A stretch of DNA of 64,000 nt from Anseranas semipalmata (taxonomy: Eukaryota > Chordata > Aves > Anseriformes > Anseranatidae): assembly GCA_013399115.1 (NCBI GenBank), contig VXAA01000904.1, positions 637,979 through 701,978 of the forward strand. The letters are read 5' to 3'. Shown in pieces: positions 1 to 15,470 of this stretch; the first letter of the stretch is position 1, and each line of letters begins with the position of its first letter. Position numbers and translations under genes: made by a program. The notes beneath the pieces are model-generated. The model was not told where the DNA came from. It searched no databases and saw nothing but the letters and a program-made list of their open reading frames with translations.

Positions 1-167
1 TATGTGAAGTTATCTAGGGAGGAAACAATGAGGTTTTAATACCTTTTCAAAAGTGTTGGAGATTAAAGCAAGACTGTTTTAAACTCTCTTAAGTCAGGCA
101 CTTTAGTGAACTGCTATCAAGGGATAAAACCAACAAAAAGCATGCATGGCTGATAAAGCAAGACTAA

Positions 168-2868
<2,701 letters not shown>

Positions 2869-2901
2869 AGTTGTACTAATATATAGTATGTAAATATTTG
2901 T

Positions 2902-2907
2902 AATAAA
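2902..2907 (+). terminator. PIK3R4 poly(A) signal AATAAA
   Basis: A canonical AATAAA lies 34 bases after the stop codon, in AT-rich sequence with T- and GT-rich stretches following. It would give a very short 3' UTR. More distal signals cannot be excluded. Confidence 0.7.
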
Positions 2908-5654
2908 GAAATATTGTTATAATGAAGTTTTCAAGGACTATTTCCAGATCATGGAATAGAATGGACTATAAAGACTATAAAGGGGGTGATAAAATCAGTT
3001 ATCAGTATCCTACCACCCTGTTAAAAGCACTTCTTAATCACTTGTTTTATTAAAGGTGTTTGGCATCCTCGCCATTTCCTTGAAATGCTAAGCAGTTTAT
3101 GAAGAAATTGTTTAGCCTAGTTTAGACTACATTGTTCTTCAACGATCTTTCAGAAGATGATTGAAAGAAGTCCCACATTACACATCTAAATGTACAAAAA
3201 GGAAATGGCTGGTACAATATTTCACTATCTGACTGCTGCTGCATTGAATCTGAGAAATGAAATACCAACCGGCGCACTAATGTCCCTGTATATTCTAATA
3301 ACTATAATAAAGTCCACTTGAGCTTCCCTGTTTGGTACTCGGGTCTGTTTATATCCATTATTCCTCTGCAGTGATTGTGTTATATGGTGGCTACAGTATA
3401 AAAAGAATGTGTGTTGTAAGTTTCTCTCTACGGTGTTAAAATACTTTACAGTGATCATTAGAAGGTTATAAACTGGGGAAAGCAGTGAAGCTTCAAAACC
3501 TGTTAAGCATAAACTGTACATCTGCATGTGGCTCTTGCCAGTATACGGAAATGTTGTGGAATGAAAAAATCATGATGGCCATTCTCATAAGAAATTTTGT
3601 TGGACTTCAGTAGCACTACTTGTAGGGAAAAGGAGCTTTGGCCCAGCCTTTAGAAATGTCAGTGTTGTCAGGCAGCACCATTGTTCCAGTTTCAGTAGTT
3701 CCTCCTTTGGAGGTGCTATAACATGTCTTCTATAGAGTTTTGATTCTTCCTTTCTACTTTCATTTTTTTTTTTATAGGAGTTCAGAGGCTTTTGTTTAAG
3801 AGATGGCAGTCTGTTAATGATACCTTGATCAAATATGAAGGGTTTTTTTGTTTATCTGGTTAGGACTTTTTAGGTGAATGTAGACAATGATTTGAATATC
3901 TGTTGTTATGCATGCTCTGCAATCTGCGTGTTGGCTCCAGTGAAACAACTTGTAACGTGATAGCCAGTTGTGAGAATTTGGAAAACGGGATCAAAGCACT
4001 TAAAGCCTGTGTCCTCTGAAGGTGATAGCTTTTATCGCTAGTCTTTTTTTTTTCTTTTTTTTTTTTTAATTATTTAACACTTTCGATCTAGAACACAGAT
4101 ACACAGAAGAAATTGTGTCTCAGAAAGCACAAAGTCAAGAAATTTCTGGTCATATCAGCAACTATGCAATAAAATGAGAAAGGAATTCTTACTATTTCTT
4201 CTCTGTTTGCAGTACCTTGTCTTACTCTGTTCAGCAAACTGCTATATGGAAACATTTTGTTCTTCCCTTCTTTGTATATTTACCAAAGGGAACATTCAAA
4301 TATTATATTGCATAATTTTTAACCACTTGAAATCAGTCTAGAGTGAGGTGTGCATGTATAAATTCATTAAGCTATTCCAGTAAGACTATACAAAAATCCA
4401 ATTAACTAGAAGCTACAAAGCAGCTCCTAAGAGGTTATATAGATCAAGACTCCCATGGTGTCTTAGGACTATCAAACTATATTTCAAGAACAAAAATTCA
4501 TACACGTTGTTCAGTGTTTTCAAGTTAGTACCTCCACTTGTTAATGCCTTTCTGTTAGGCAAGCAACGTTTGAGACAAAGTTGTACTTAAGTATGTGTGT
4601 CCTTTAAGATACTAATGCCCTGTCTTCAGTTCTTTTCATTGTCATTTCCCTTTATCTAAAACCTTTCAATTAAAAAAGATGTAGTGCGTATATGTACATA
4701 AGCAATTAGGAAGTCACAGCATTGAATAAGCTGTTTCCTTAGCTGCATTCTGTCACAATATGGAATAAAAGTCAATTTGGTGTTTCAAACCAGTTCCTCC
4801 AGGGAAAAGAAAACATTTTCACTGATACTGTAAATTACCAAGTACTTTTCTCACCCACTGAAGTGAAAAGAGCCTGTCCTGACTACATCTAGATGTATAT
4901 ATTTAAAAAGGATACAGTGTACTCAAGGTACTATGCCAAACAAAGAAGAAGGAATAGAAAGCTCACACCCAAAGTACTTTGCTTTTGTTGAACATAGGAA
5001 TAGTGTGCCTCCTTAAGCCACATCCACCCTGAGCCACTTTGCTGAATTTTCAGTCACCTTAACAGAAAAGAGAAATCACACAGTTGTGAGGCAATTCATC
5101 CAGAAGATTCAAATGCCTGCAAATCTTCCAGCTAGCAGAAAGTTTTGTCTCTGGCCAGAGGCAACTCAAGGTTTTTCAACAGTCTGGGACAAATTCCATT
5201 CTGCAGAGGTGGTTTGGGAACTGCGGGTAGTGGTATGCAGGTTAAAGGCATCTCTTTTCCCTCCCTCACCATGTCAGGCCTCTTCCCCATCCTGTTCCTC
5301 TCTTTTAAGGTTACTCTTTGGTGGGGCTTCGTCTCCAGGCTGCTTCCTCCCTGCTCCCCAGCACCAGCAAGGATCTCGCAGCTCTGGGATGCTGGCAGGG
5401 AAGGGAGAGGAAGGACAAAGCCACGTTGATGTGGCAGCAGAGAAGGAAAGGAGAGGAGCATGGATCTATGCCCGCTGCCAAAGAGGGAGGTTGAAGATGC
5501 CATCAGCTGCTGCTGAGAGGTGGCCTCAACAGGGTTATCAGCTGCTCCCAACACCCTTGCACAGCCTTTTTGGCAGTGGCTGAAGCAGGGGCAAGAGTCA
5601 GTGGTTGGTGCTAATATAATGGAGCCTGTCTCATCTGGGGAGAACTTATAGTGG
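2908..5654. other. Intergenic DNA downstream of PIK3R4, no gene seen
   Basis: AT-rich sequence with poly-T runs, for example near 3767 and 4047, and no exon-like segment I can support. From about 5090 to 5580 the base composition turns GC-richer and carries overlapping open frames on both strands, but none resembles a known protein, so I treat them as chance. Confidence 0.5.
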
Positions 5655-5993
5655 CCTAAGAGTACCTAAAGGGGGGCTACAGGAATGATGGGGAGGGACT
5701 CTTTATCAGAGAGTGTAGGGATAGGACAAGGGGTAACGGCTTTAATCTAAAAGATTAGGTTTAGATTAGATATAAGGAAGAAATCCTTCACTATGAGGGT
5801 GGTGAGGCACTGGAACAGGATGCCCAGAGAAGCCGTGGATGCCCCATCCCTGGAAGAGTTCGAGGCCTGGTTGGATGGGGCTTTGGGCAACCGGGTCTAG
5901 TGGGAGGTGTCCCTGCCCATGGCAGGGAGTTGGAATGAGGTGATCTTTAAGGTCCCTTCCAACCCCAACCATGCTGTAATTCTGTGATCCTAG
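5655..5993 (+). mobile_element. CR1 LINE 3'-end fragment
   Basis: The text matches the avian CR1 3' region: 'gactctttatcagagagtgt', 'ggtggtgaggcactggaaca', 'tgccccatccctggaagagt', 'ggtcccttccaacccc'. It ends near 'aattctgtgatcc', the remnant of the terminal octamer repeat. This is a 5'-truncated insertion in + orientation. Confidence 0.9.
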
Positions 5994-7101
5994 GATTCCT
6001 CTGCCACAAGCAATGGGGCTGCCTGGCACATGACAGTGATTTCCCACCACAGGCAACTGCCTACTTTGCCCACAGTCTTAACGGGACTTTATATTTCCTA
6101 TTCAATTTTCTGCCATCCAAAGTAAACACAGATCACCATAAAGGGCCTTAGTGGAAAAGGAACTTCAATATGAAAGGTAAAGTGTGCATGTATGTACACG
6201 CACAAGTACACACATCCTTGTGCACACATGAGCATGCATGTTGATGCTTGCAGCATCAACGTTTTCTTAGAGGCACTCTGGTGCACTGTCTCCAATCTGC
6301 CCACCTATGTCAAATCAATAAGCTGAATAGCTGGACTCACAAAAGCCTTGGTTCTGTTGGCCAGAGGTTTGGTCTCTAGATGCTGTGAATGCTGTCTCTC
6401 ATTAAGATTTTTCTGGTTGGCAACTGTTGAAAGAGCCTGTCAAGAAAGAAAAGCAAAGAAATCAAGCTTACCATCAAATGTATCATTAGAATTTAAACTC
6501 ATTTTCAAAATTTTTTTTTTCTACTATTGATAACATTGAGACACTTAAGCAAAAACAAGGGTGCATTTCTCCACTATTTATTACTACATTGCCCAAATTG
6601 CTCTCTTTCTCAACATTATCGTACCGATAGATTTAAAAACATCTTTTTGTCTGCATACACAACATTCCTAACACAAATTGCTTACATCCATGGGAAGCAA
6701 TGGTTAGCAGAGGTGAATCATCTAATCACAGCTGCAGTTAAGTTTTTTAAAAAAATCTCTAGGCAAACATTAATCAACAAATTCTTTCTTTTCAATATCC
6801 ATTTATTGTCCATAGTGTCAAGATGATGGGTCAGTTACAGAATGTTATTTCCTATGAACCTGTTCTATCAAGAATCTGCAGAGCAATGGAGATTAAAAAA
6901 AAGAGCCTATGTCCCATTTGCACACCCTACACACCTCTTTGTGTCTCATGCTATAAGAAGCCGTCACTTGGATCTTTTTATGGACACATTACAGGTTCAG
7001 CAGTTTCTGTTCATTTAAATAAGAACAAATACAAAACCAAAATACAAATGAATACCCAAGAAAAATGGCAGTGGAAAAAAAATTACACTTTAAATTGGAT
7101 T

Positions 7102-7121
7102 TTACTTACTTACTTACTTTA
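7102..7121. repeat. (TTAC)n microsatellite
   Basis: About four to five copies of TTAC lie directly beside the decayed VWA remnant at 7128-7503. Expansion here may have destroyed its downstream part. Confidence 0.8.
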
Positions 7122-7127
7122 CTAGAT

Positions 7128-7503
7128 TTATTTTTCTCCAGCAGATATAACCTGATGACCTTGTCTTGTCTCTGACTGGTAGCTTTTGAGAAAACATTTT
7201 TAATTGTCCCTTCTAAGGCAAAGCCAATCACAACCTCTCCATTCAGCTGTTGAAGGGGTTCTGTAACATGCACTCTCATTAAGTCTTTAGTTTTGTAGCT
7301 TACAAGATCAAATTTCTAATTCCACTTGATTTCTCTTTGCACCTGGAAGACCATGAGGGGTTACCATAGCCACTCTATCCCCAGTATGCTGATGGGAGAT
7401 CTCCAAAGCATCAAGTGTTTTGTTCAGGAAGTCTTTAACTTCTGGAATTCATTGCCAGTCATTTTCCATGAACTATCCAAGATGACAGCAGCATATAAAA
7501 AGC
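7128..7503 (-). pseudogene. Decayed collagen VI C-terminal VWA exon (alpha5/alpha6-like), copy nearest PIK3R4
   Basis: Read on the - strand, pieces in shifting frames give AAVILDSSWKMTGNEFQ, VKDFLNKTLDALEISHQ, HTGDRVAMV, EFDLVSYKTKDLMRVHV, PLQQLNGEVVIGFALEGTI and KNVFSKATSQRQDKVI, then VISAGEK and a stop. These follow the order of a collagen VI C-terminal VWA domain: the DSS start of the MIDAS motif, the GDRVAM strand, the LMRxHV helix and the LNGxxxIGFAL helix. At least three frame changes and the absence of the 3' third mean it cannot encode a domain. It is similar to, but distinct from, the remnant at 11623-12283, so it is either another VWA domain of the same dead gene or part of another copy. 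Confidence 0.8.
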
Positions 7504-7509
7504 TATAGG

Positions 7510-9202
7510 TTTAATTTATCCCCTTTGCATTTTCATAGCAGAATTTAAACATATGGGAAACCAACATGATTTATGATAGCTCTAAACAACATATATTCAA
7601 ATGAATGTTCATTAATCAAACAAATTTGGAGGACCATGCACATTCTAGCAACACAGATGCTGAGTGAAGAACCTTAAGGGTTTTTTTCTAAAGGTAAAGT
7701 TGGAGTTTAATTGTTGTATTTAATGAAGTCCATAACCCAGCAGAATAATTAGGATATTGAAATACCAGGTGTCTGAGTCATCAAAGCCTGAAGCCCAGTA
7801 ATACAGAGGAACAGTGTAAGAAGGAAATTATTGAGCTATAGCTCTGCAGGAGAGAAAATTAAAACCCATTTATCAACGATGAAAAGGACACTATAGTATT
7901 ATTTTGTAAAACACCAGCAGAAGGAAACTTACACAGCTGGGAAAAATGTAACCCACTGTTGAGACAATGTTCTAAAGACTTAGATGGATGTATAAATTTA
8001 ATAAGTAGAAAAACTCTAGAGGGTAAGAAAATAGAATAAAGAATATATCAGCTCCTTTGTCTATGAAACCATATTCTCACCAATGACTGTAATCTCTCCT
8101 TTCCAATCCCCCAAACCCTCTCACCACACCTTCTAAAAATAATACTAGGAAATGCATTTGAAATCCATCTCTTTGACCTACTCGGAGGCTTCTATAGCTC
8201 CCAATGGGTTTGTGTTATTCTGACTGCAAATCTAGTTTCCTATTACATTGTTAGTCTTCAGCCTTACATGATCCACTTTCCAGCTTCTTTCATAAGTACT
8301 TTCCTTCATTTTCCTCTTGTCCCTTTGTAGCTGGAGACCTCTCTTTCAGTATCACAGTCTTAATATCACGGTATCAATATCTGGTCCTGATCAACCCCTA
8401 AAAATCTCTTGGTTTACAGAGCATGGACGAGGCAGGAAGCCACGTTTGGCAGTGTCCCTGTTTCATGTATGCAAGCTTGTGTGAGTATCAGTTTAGTATC
8501 AGCTCAGTGCAGCTCTAGCATTTCCTCAAGCATGATGTAATGCATCCAAGTACCTTATCTAGTGCATGTCAAATCTGTCAATGAGTCTTCCTAAGAATAA
8601 CCAAAAGTTGCTTCAGCACAGAGTGCCAGGAACTTGCAACTTGGTCTAAGGCAAGCCTCACTCCCTATATCTCTCCATAGTGCTTTCCCATACATTCATA
8701 AAACTCATCATCACCCATGGAGCAGTCAACGGATTGACTGCTGGTGATCCAAGAGGATATTTTTGACATTGTCCTGTCAAAATAAATAAATAAATAAATA
8801 AATAAATAAATATTGGCAAGGAGATAATATTAGACTCTTAACAGTGAAAGCCTGTAACAGGCTAGGTAGGACTAGCTTTACTTTAGAGGTCTGTTCAAAT
8901 GTCAGAATGCAGGGATAGCTAAATGGTTAATAAGAACAATTGTGTGCTCTGCTTACAAAGGCTGGGAGCATGTGCACTTGGCACAGGGCAGCTTCAGCCT
9001 GTGAACCTGGATGAAGAACAGTCTTGTGACATAAGGTAACAGAAATAGCTGGAGCAGAGGACTGTGCAAATTCGTTGTTGGTTTGAGTACAGCTAGTTAT
9101 CTGAATATGCAAACAGCAACACTTCCATCATAAGGTGCTGCTCTTATTTTGAAGAAGTAGCTATATCATGCATGAACTCACTTTTCATGTGACTTGAAAA
9201 TA
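7510..9202. other. Intergenic DNA, no gene seen
   Basis: AT-rich sequence with a tetranucleotide microsatellite near 8.8 kb. I see no exon, RNA gene or recognisable transposon. Confidence 0.5.
8779..8811. repeat. (AAAT)n microsatellite
   Basis: About eight tandem AAAT units. Confidence 0.95.
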
Positions 9203-9485
9203 TTACAGAATCACAGAATACCTGAGGTTGGAAAGGACCTGTGGATATTGTCTAGTCCAATCTGTCCTGCTCAAATCATTTTCAACTAGAGCAGGTTGCT
9301 AAGGGCCCTTCCCATTCAGGTTCTGAATATCTCCAAGGACAGAGACTCCACTACTTCTCTGGGAGACCTGTGCCTGTGTTCAATCAACCTTGCAAAAGAT
9401 GTTTTTTTCTTACGTTTAAATGGAACTTCATGTATTCCAGTTTGTGCTCATTGCCTCTTATCCTTTAACATGATCCAGCTCCTTT
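9203..9485 (-). mobile_element. CR1 LINE 3'-end fragment
   Basis: The + strand starts 'cagaatcacagaatacctga' then 'ggttggaaaggacctgtgga', which is the complement of a CR1 3' end including its octamer tail. It continues through 'ctccaaggacagagactcca', a segment typical of CR1 3' UTRs. It is truncated near 9485. Confidence 0.88.
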
Positions 9486-11622
9486 ATTTCTTTAAAATAA
9501 TTTTTATGATTAATGTGAACACAGAAGTTCATGATCATTAGTTCAAAGTGGTGATCCAACAGCTGGAGAGGATCATTTAATTGAATAGTTGCTGCCAGAC
9601 ATGAATCAGAATTATCTGGAAATAGAATGAGCTGGCTAAAACACATTTTAAACCTAAAAAAATCTCTTCAGAGTAAAACAGCCAAATAAGCCTTACCTTA
9701 CTGTGGCCTGCACTGCTTTTAACCAGGAGTACACCAGGTAGGACACATTCCCATAGGAGCTGCCAGCACAGAGGGCAGCACTCTGCTCACCCCAGAACAG
9801 CTTTGCAGGTTGCTCCAGTGGAAGAAAGAGAAATTACAGAAGACTTACAGGCAAGAGGGAATACTATCCAACACAATGATTTAATGCCAAGCTACAAGTG
9901 TTTACCCTTTACCACAGAAGAAAAGGAACAAACTGTTCCTTCCCTAAAAGTGCTCCCATGAAAGTGCTGGGGCCATGAGAGCACCACCAGCTCCAACTGT
10001 CCTGCCCAGCTCCTGCCCATGGCCCAGGACCCATCAGTCTCTGTGCTAGTGATGCCGCAGCAGGGCCAGTCTCCTGCGCCCCACAGCCATGCCCTGACAC
10101 CCTGGTGCAGCCCCACTCTCTACTGGTGCCCCAGACCCCAGGGAGGCACAGGCCCATGGGGCACCATGATAGGAAGGATTTAAGGTGTTAAGTGTAGCAG
10201 CTCCATCACGGCCACACACTCAGAAATTATCTTTCAAAATGTCAGGACCAGGGTATATGTAATGACCCAGGATACTAAATCATATTGTCCACATGCTCAC
10301 AAGATTGCTCCACCAAGAACACCAGGTCTTTAGACTTTCTCCTTTTCTCAACCCTAACCACAATCTGGGCCTTCAATAAGGATGCTCAGCCATGGTCCGA
10401 GTTAAGAGGAGCTCACTGTGAATCTGGTTTTCACACCTCTGAAATTTTAGGCAGTTCCTCCATGTTTTTCTATGAAAATGGCGTTTTAAGGAGTACATCC
10501 TGTGTAATCATTAGACAAAGACATCCACTTATGAAAGAGTCTGTGAAAAACATAAAATCTCATGTGTTTTTACATGGTCTATATTCACAGTTTAACACAC
10601 TTTGTAGAGGATACAGGCAATCTTTAGTCTGTTCTCATTTTCATTTGACAGACAGATTTTATGTTTTTACAGTAGCAAAAAAAGTTAAGTCTGGGACTTC
10701 CAAAGCTGAATGAAGAGGCAGAAGTACCTACATCCCATAAAAGGTCACTTGGAGTGTATCTTTAATGGGAATGGGGTGCTTCTCAAAATTCCACTCAATT
10801 TTTTTTCAGTAAAGAGGAGAGCATTTAGCCCAACAATCTTTTTTTTTTTTTTTTGTCCTTTAACTCCTAGCAGCATAGCAGGATTTCTATGTACACGTTA
10901 TAAACTGAATACTTAACTCAGTTCCCATTTGTGTTCTCCAGTGGCCTGTATTTAAACAATCCTAGTTGTGGCTGATTTTCTCCTCTGGCCATATGTTTTT
11001 CTTGCTGAATATACCATATACAATCAGGACAAAATTGCTCAAAGAACTGCACTGAGGATTTTATATCCTATTTAGAAGCCACAGATCTCAGTGACATTAG
11101 AATGTAAAGGCAAGGGAAAGCCTTAAATACCTGATGGTGAGGGTACTCTGTATGAGAAAGCTGGTGTTGTTTGTGCTTTTGAAAAGAACATTTCTATAAC
11201 CAAGCATTTATTTTGCAAAATCAGGAATATTTCTAGGCAAAGAAAAAGCAGCTGTGCTCCATGGCAACAGCAATCTTAGCAGAGCTTCTTTCAGCATCAA
11301 AGTGATATCCATTCCATCAGTTGTTCCTGGCTAAACTAACTCTCCATGAAATTGATGGCAAACAACAGGCCTTATAAATGTCAGTCACCAAAATAAAGAC
11401 TCCTGGAATGAAGGAGGATGGATATAATCCTTGGTTTTACCCAAAGAACACGTCTGAATAACTGTGAAAGGAGAATGAATGCAACCCCACCAGCAATTCA
11501 CATCCATGAGAATACCCCAACCTTATCCATCCATTGCTTTTGCAGAATACTGAAAATATTACAGGGAAATATTTTTCAGGGAAACGGGGAAATAGAAAAA
11601 CATCTGTGATGTGATAACTTAC
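9486..11622. other. Intergenic DNA, no gene seen
   Basis: There is a GC-richer block at about 9950-10160 and a 142-codon + strand open frame at 10285-10713. The frame shows no recognisable domain, and I do not support it as a gene. Confidence 0.45.
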
Positions 11623-12283
11623 TCCTGAGCAAACATAGGAATGGCTTCAGAAGCCTAATTACATAGTCAAATTCAGGCTTGTGGATTCTGCCAAGCTGAA
11701 CCAAATGGTGTTCCAGAGGAATGCTTGCAGGCTCTTCCAGTTCATTTCTGTCACAGGACTTTCCTAGTAAAATTGCAAGTAGTGCATAGCCTTGGCACTT
11801 AGCTTGCAGGGAAATTTTCTTTAATGTTCACTTGTCCCACTGGCTTGTTTTCCCTGCAGATGTAATGGTGATAAGCTTGAGTGGTCTTGGACTGTGGGCC
11901 TCAGAGAAAATTGTCCATCATGTGGCATAGCCTACAGCAGCTTTTGCATTCAGTTGTATAAGAGCTTCAGTATATTTTCTCGCTTGATCTTTACTGTAGT
12001 AGGTAATAAAGAAGTCAAATTCTCTCTTTACTGGCCTCTTCCCTGTATGTTTTGAAATCTGGTACTGCATGGCTCACCACTGCTATTCTGTCCCCTACAT
12101 TAAATGTTTTTGGATCCAAGGAAATGTTGAATGCAGTGAGTGCTATGCTCATGAAGTTCTTAACTTGCTCAAATTCAGCACCACTCATTTTCTGTGAACT
12201 ATCCAAAATGAATGCAGCATCCACATATGCCCTTGGTAAACAGTGCCTAGGACATTTACAAAAATCATCTGGTTTACATTTGT
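11623..12283 (-). pseudogene. Collagen VI C2 VWA exon of a dead alpha5/alpha6-like gene
   Basis: The exon retains a good acceptor (CTTTTGCAG) and donor (GA/GTAAGT) and a phase-1 start, (G)AC-AAA-TGT, giving DKCKP exactly as in the live C2 exon at 36352-37023. It reads AYVDAAFILDSSQKMSGAEF, then NVGDRIAVVSHAVPDF. A one-base frame change near 12010-12025 moves the frame to EFDFFITYYSKDQARKYTEA. TGA stops interrupt the new frame at 11918-11920 and 11828-11830. Beyond them the domain end is still clear: SLQAKCQGYALLAILLG and EHHLVQLGRIHKPEFDYVI. One frameshift plus two stops make it non-coding. It is 661 nt against 672 nt in the live exon. From memory, the ending resembles COL6A6 or COL6A5 more than the live gene here. 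Confidence 0.88.
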
Positions 12284-14136
12284 CTGCAAAAGAAAGTAAA
12301 ATTAGCATTTTTTCACACAATTCAAACCATTGATACGTAACAATTAATGTGATCACAGATTTAAAGTATCAGAATAGCCAGTTAAAAAGAAAAAAAACAA
12401 ACAAAAAACAAGAGAACAAAATCACTAGAAAGACCTCAAAGCATGTTAGGAAAATAAAGGCTTGCTCAAACACAGAATTATGCACCAGGTTCTGCAAGAC
12501 AATCAGTGTGCTATTGCCCATTGAAATAAAAAAAAAAGATCACAGGGATAGAGTTAACTACATTATAATTGGTTTTTATTGGTAAGTTTAAAAAAAACAA
12601 ACAAACAAAACACAAGATTAGAAAAAATGTGAAACTAGGTTTAAAATCAACAAAAAACAAAATATCTTTTGTTTACTTCAGCATGTACTTGATAAGGTAC
12701 TTAATTTTCTTGTTATGACAGAGATCACTACACACACCAACTGTAGCAACTTTTTAATCATTTGTACTACATGTCAGAATGTATTTATGTGGCTATTTAA
12801 ATATAAATGTTGTTCCTAACTAATGCAACTGCTGGAAGCTTTTTGAGGAAACCTAAAATATTATGACAGTAAGAGGAGAAATCAGGAAAAGTATTTTTGG
12901 AAAAGACCCCTGTGCCAAGAAAAGAAAATGGCATTTTCAGAACTGCAATTTTTTTCCCAGTATTGCAGAAAGCACAAGGTCAATCTTCATAATAATGTTC
13001 TTCATGGAAGAGAGTCTTTGTGGTATTGATAAACTTTACCAAATTGCTGGGGACTCTTGTCAGGAACCAAAGTTGAACAATATTCTTAAAATTATAAAAT
13101 GACTGCATTCAAGACATTTAAAACATCCACTAATCTTTCAAACTACTTTCTATGAAAAGTAAATCCAACTCAAACCCAGAATATACAAGTAGATTGTTCC
13201 AGCAGAATAACAAGTCTTTCTACCAAGCTATTAGGTGTGCTAATAGCTGCTGCACTGCACACATTCATCATAATGATGATAAATCATCATCATATGTCAT
13301 GAATGTCAGACCATTAGCTGAGTCACAAAATGAGATATTGCTTGCTAATACTTCATCTACTGTTCAGACTACTGCGTGTCGCAGTAGGAATACACTGAGG
13401 AACTCTACAGCTTTATATTTTGATGGAAAAACAAAACAAAACAAAAAACAGAAATAATCTTCTGTAGAAGAATAGATAAGAGTAAAGTGAGAAGGATGTA
13501 GGCGCTAGCCCTATTATGTCTTCACCAGTCTGGGAAGATAAAGATTTCACAGAAGAAAGCATTGATTATCACTGCTACACATTTTTAAAGGTTAGTAAAC
13601 TTTGTCATCCAGGGTTTTAAAGCTGAAGAAAGCTAGTATCCTTGCTCTGTTATATTTAATTAACACCTGCTTTTAGGAGGCACTTTAAGTAAATGTATTA
13701 TTTTCAGTCAGGCATTCTGGTCAGACAAGGATTCAAACTCCCTGCAAGGGAAAGCATGTGCTCCTGCTAGGTAGCAAGTCTCAAAAAAAAAAAAAAAAAA
13801 AGGCAAGGAAATTACTCTAGATGTTTATTTAACACCACATTAGATGAAGCTTAAGGCAGGCAAACAAGTTCTTCCAATATAAGTATTTTCCGTTGAAATG
13901 GATTTGGCAGACAATGCAGATGATAGGTTGCCAGTAAGTAATGTTCACTGGAAACAGATTTTACTTAGGAATTCAACACATCAATAAAAAACAAGGCCAA
14001 ATAATTTTGCCAGAGTGATGTAACGCCAGGAGAATGCCTCAGCCCTTTTGCTTATCTCATTGCTCTTTACCAGGCAATTCTATATAATACTGTATTTCTC
14101 CTTTGATAACAATTCAAAATAATACATAGGTCTTAC
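12284..14136. other. Remnant intron between two dead collagen VI exons
   Basis: This lies between the decayed linker exon and the decayed C2 exon. It contains A-rich runs and a poly(A) tract near 13783-13801, with no other exon recognised. Confidence 0.5.
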
Positions 14137-14230
14137 CATAGCACAAAGTGCAGAGCTGAAAGCTTCATAATGCTCCATTATAACGTCCATCATGAACATT
14201 TAGCACCTGAAACAATCCAGAATCATCCAT
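14137..14230 (-). pseudogene. Collagen VI C1-C2 linker exon of the same dead gene
   Basis: The exon has an acceptor (TTTCTAG) and donor (G/GTAAGA) and reads MDDSGLFQVLNVHDGRYNGA, a TGA stop at 14165-14167, then SFQLCTLCY. The live counterpart at 38572-38662 reads [10 protein letters not shown] and ends RCTLCS with the same donor. The 94-nt length ends in phase 1, which fits the next dead exon at 12283. The exon order on the - strand is therefore that of a real gene, not scattered retrocopies. Confidence 0.82.
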
Positions 14231-15470
14231 CTAGAAACAAGAAATAGAGTAGGTAAGTACTACTGAGCAAGCGCTCTATAATTTCCTGCTGTTGGCGAAG
14301 TGTAAGTTTAGTACACAAACTTGGTCCAGAAGACCCACTGCAGTGGATGCACTGCAGGTGTTTAGTGCACGTATCCCAGTTGTGGTAATCTCATACAGGC
14401 TTATTCTTAATTAAGCCCTAAAATGAGATAAAATTGTTTTTCTGGTGTTATTTTGAAACAAGCAAAACACTTATATCTATCTTAGTCTATGCTAGATCCT
14501 CAGTTGGCAGATCCCAATGGAAATTCCACATAGAGTGTGGAAAAATGCATGACATACAAAGATTTTCAAATAGAAAATATTCAACATGGTCAAAATCTCT
14601 GACAATAGCTTCAGGTAAAAACATTATCAAAAGAAAAAGCAAACAAAGCTATCTGAATTGATGGCTTTGCCTCTGAGATGCAATGACCACTTGCAAATCT
14701 GAGACTTATCTAAAACAATACCAAGGGTTTGTGATACCATGTCCTCTTTTAAAACATTGCTTCAACACTTGGATTTGAATATAGCTGTTTCTTCTTATGT
14801 TTTTTTCTTTTTTTTTAAAGCTACCAATGGACACAGAAGGAAATCAAATAGTGCTATTGAGAAAAATATTACAAATTTCATAAACATCCATATACATTGA
14901 TATATATATTTATACATATGTATTGTTCCATACGTTACTATATATATTACTAACCTGTGAATAAACTGTCATGAAGTCTGCCAGTGAAGACTGTCATACA
15001 TATGAAACTGCACAGAGCTTTGGCTTCCTCCTAAAAAGAAGTTCCTTATCTTACAGACCCCTGGTTCTGTTAGATATCAGTATTTATTCGCCTCATGGGA
15101 AAGAGACCAGAATACTCCCAATAACACTATTTATCTGAATCCAAAAAAGTTCCATGCTTTCTCATGCCCTCGTGCCAAGGCACAAACCACTCAATGGGTA
15201 TGTCTGTCTGGGTTCTCTCACAGCTTAAAGGCAAGGACAGTGATAACTAGTGATAAGGAACAGTTTGCTTCATCTACACCAATAACATCTTCAAGAACTG
15301 TGGCTATTTGGGGAAGCAACTTTCTTTCTTTTCAAGTATTTACAGATCACCTTCCAGGACTGATTACCTTCCAGGAGTTACTCCAACAAGTTCTCCCCTC
15401 AGAATAAACAAAGGGAGGATTTCTGAGTTCAGTATCATAAACACACAGAATGTAATGACCAGAATCTCAC

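Noticed and set aside
5086..5583. 165-codon + frame and 140-codon - frame in a GC-richer block
   Set aside because: No recognisable domain, no splice context, and both strands are open at once, as expected from base composition next to a CR1 insertion.
10285..10713. 142-codon + strand frame
   Set aside because: No family resemblance and no promoter, splice or poly(A) context.
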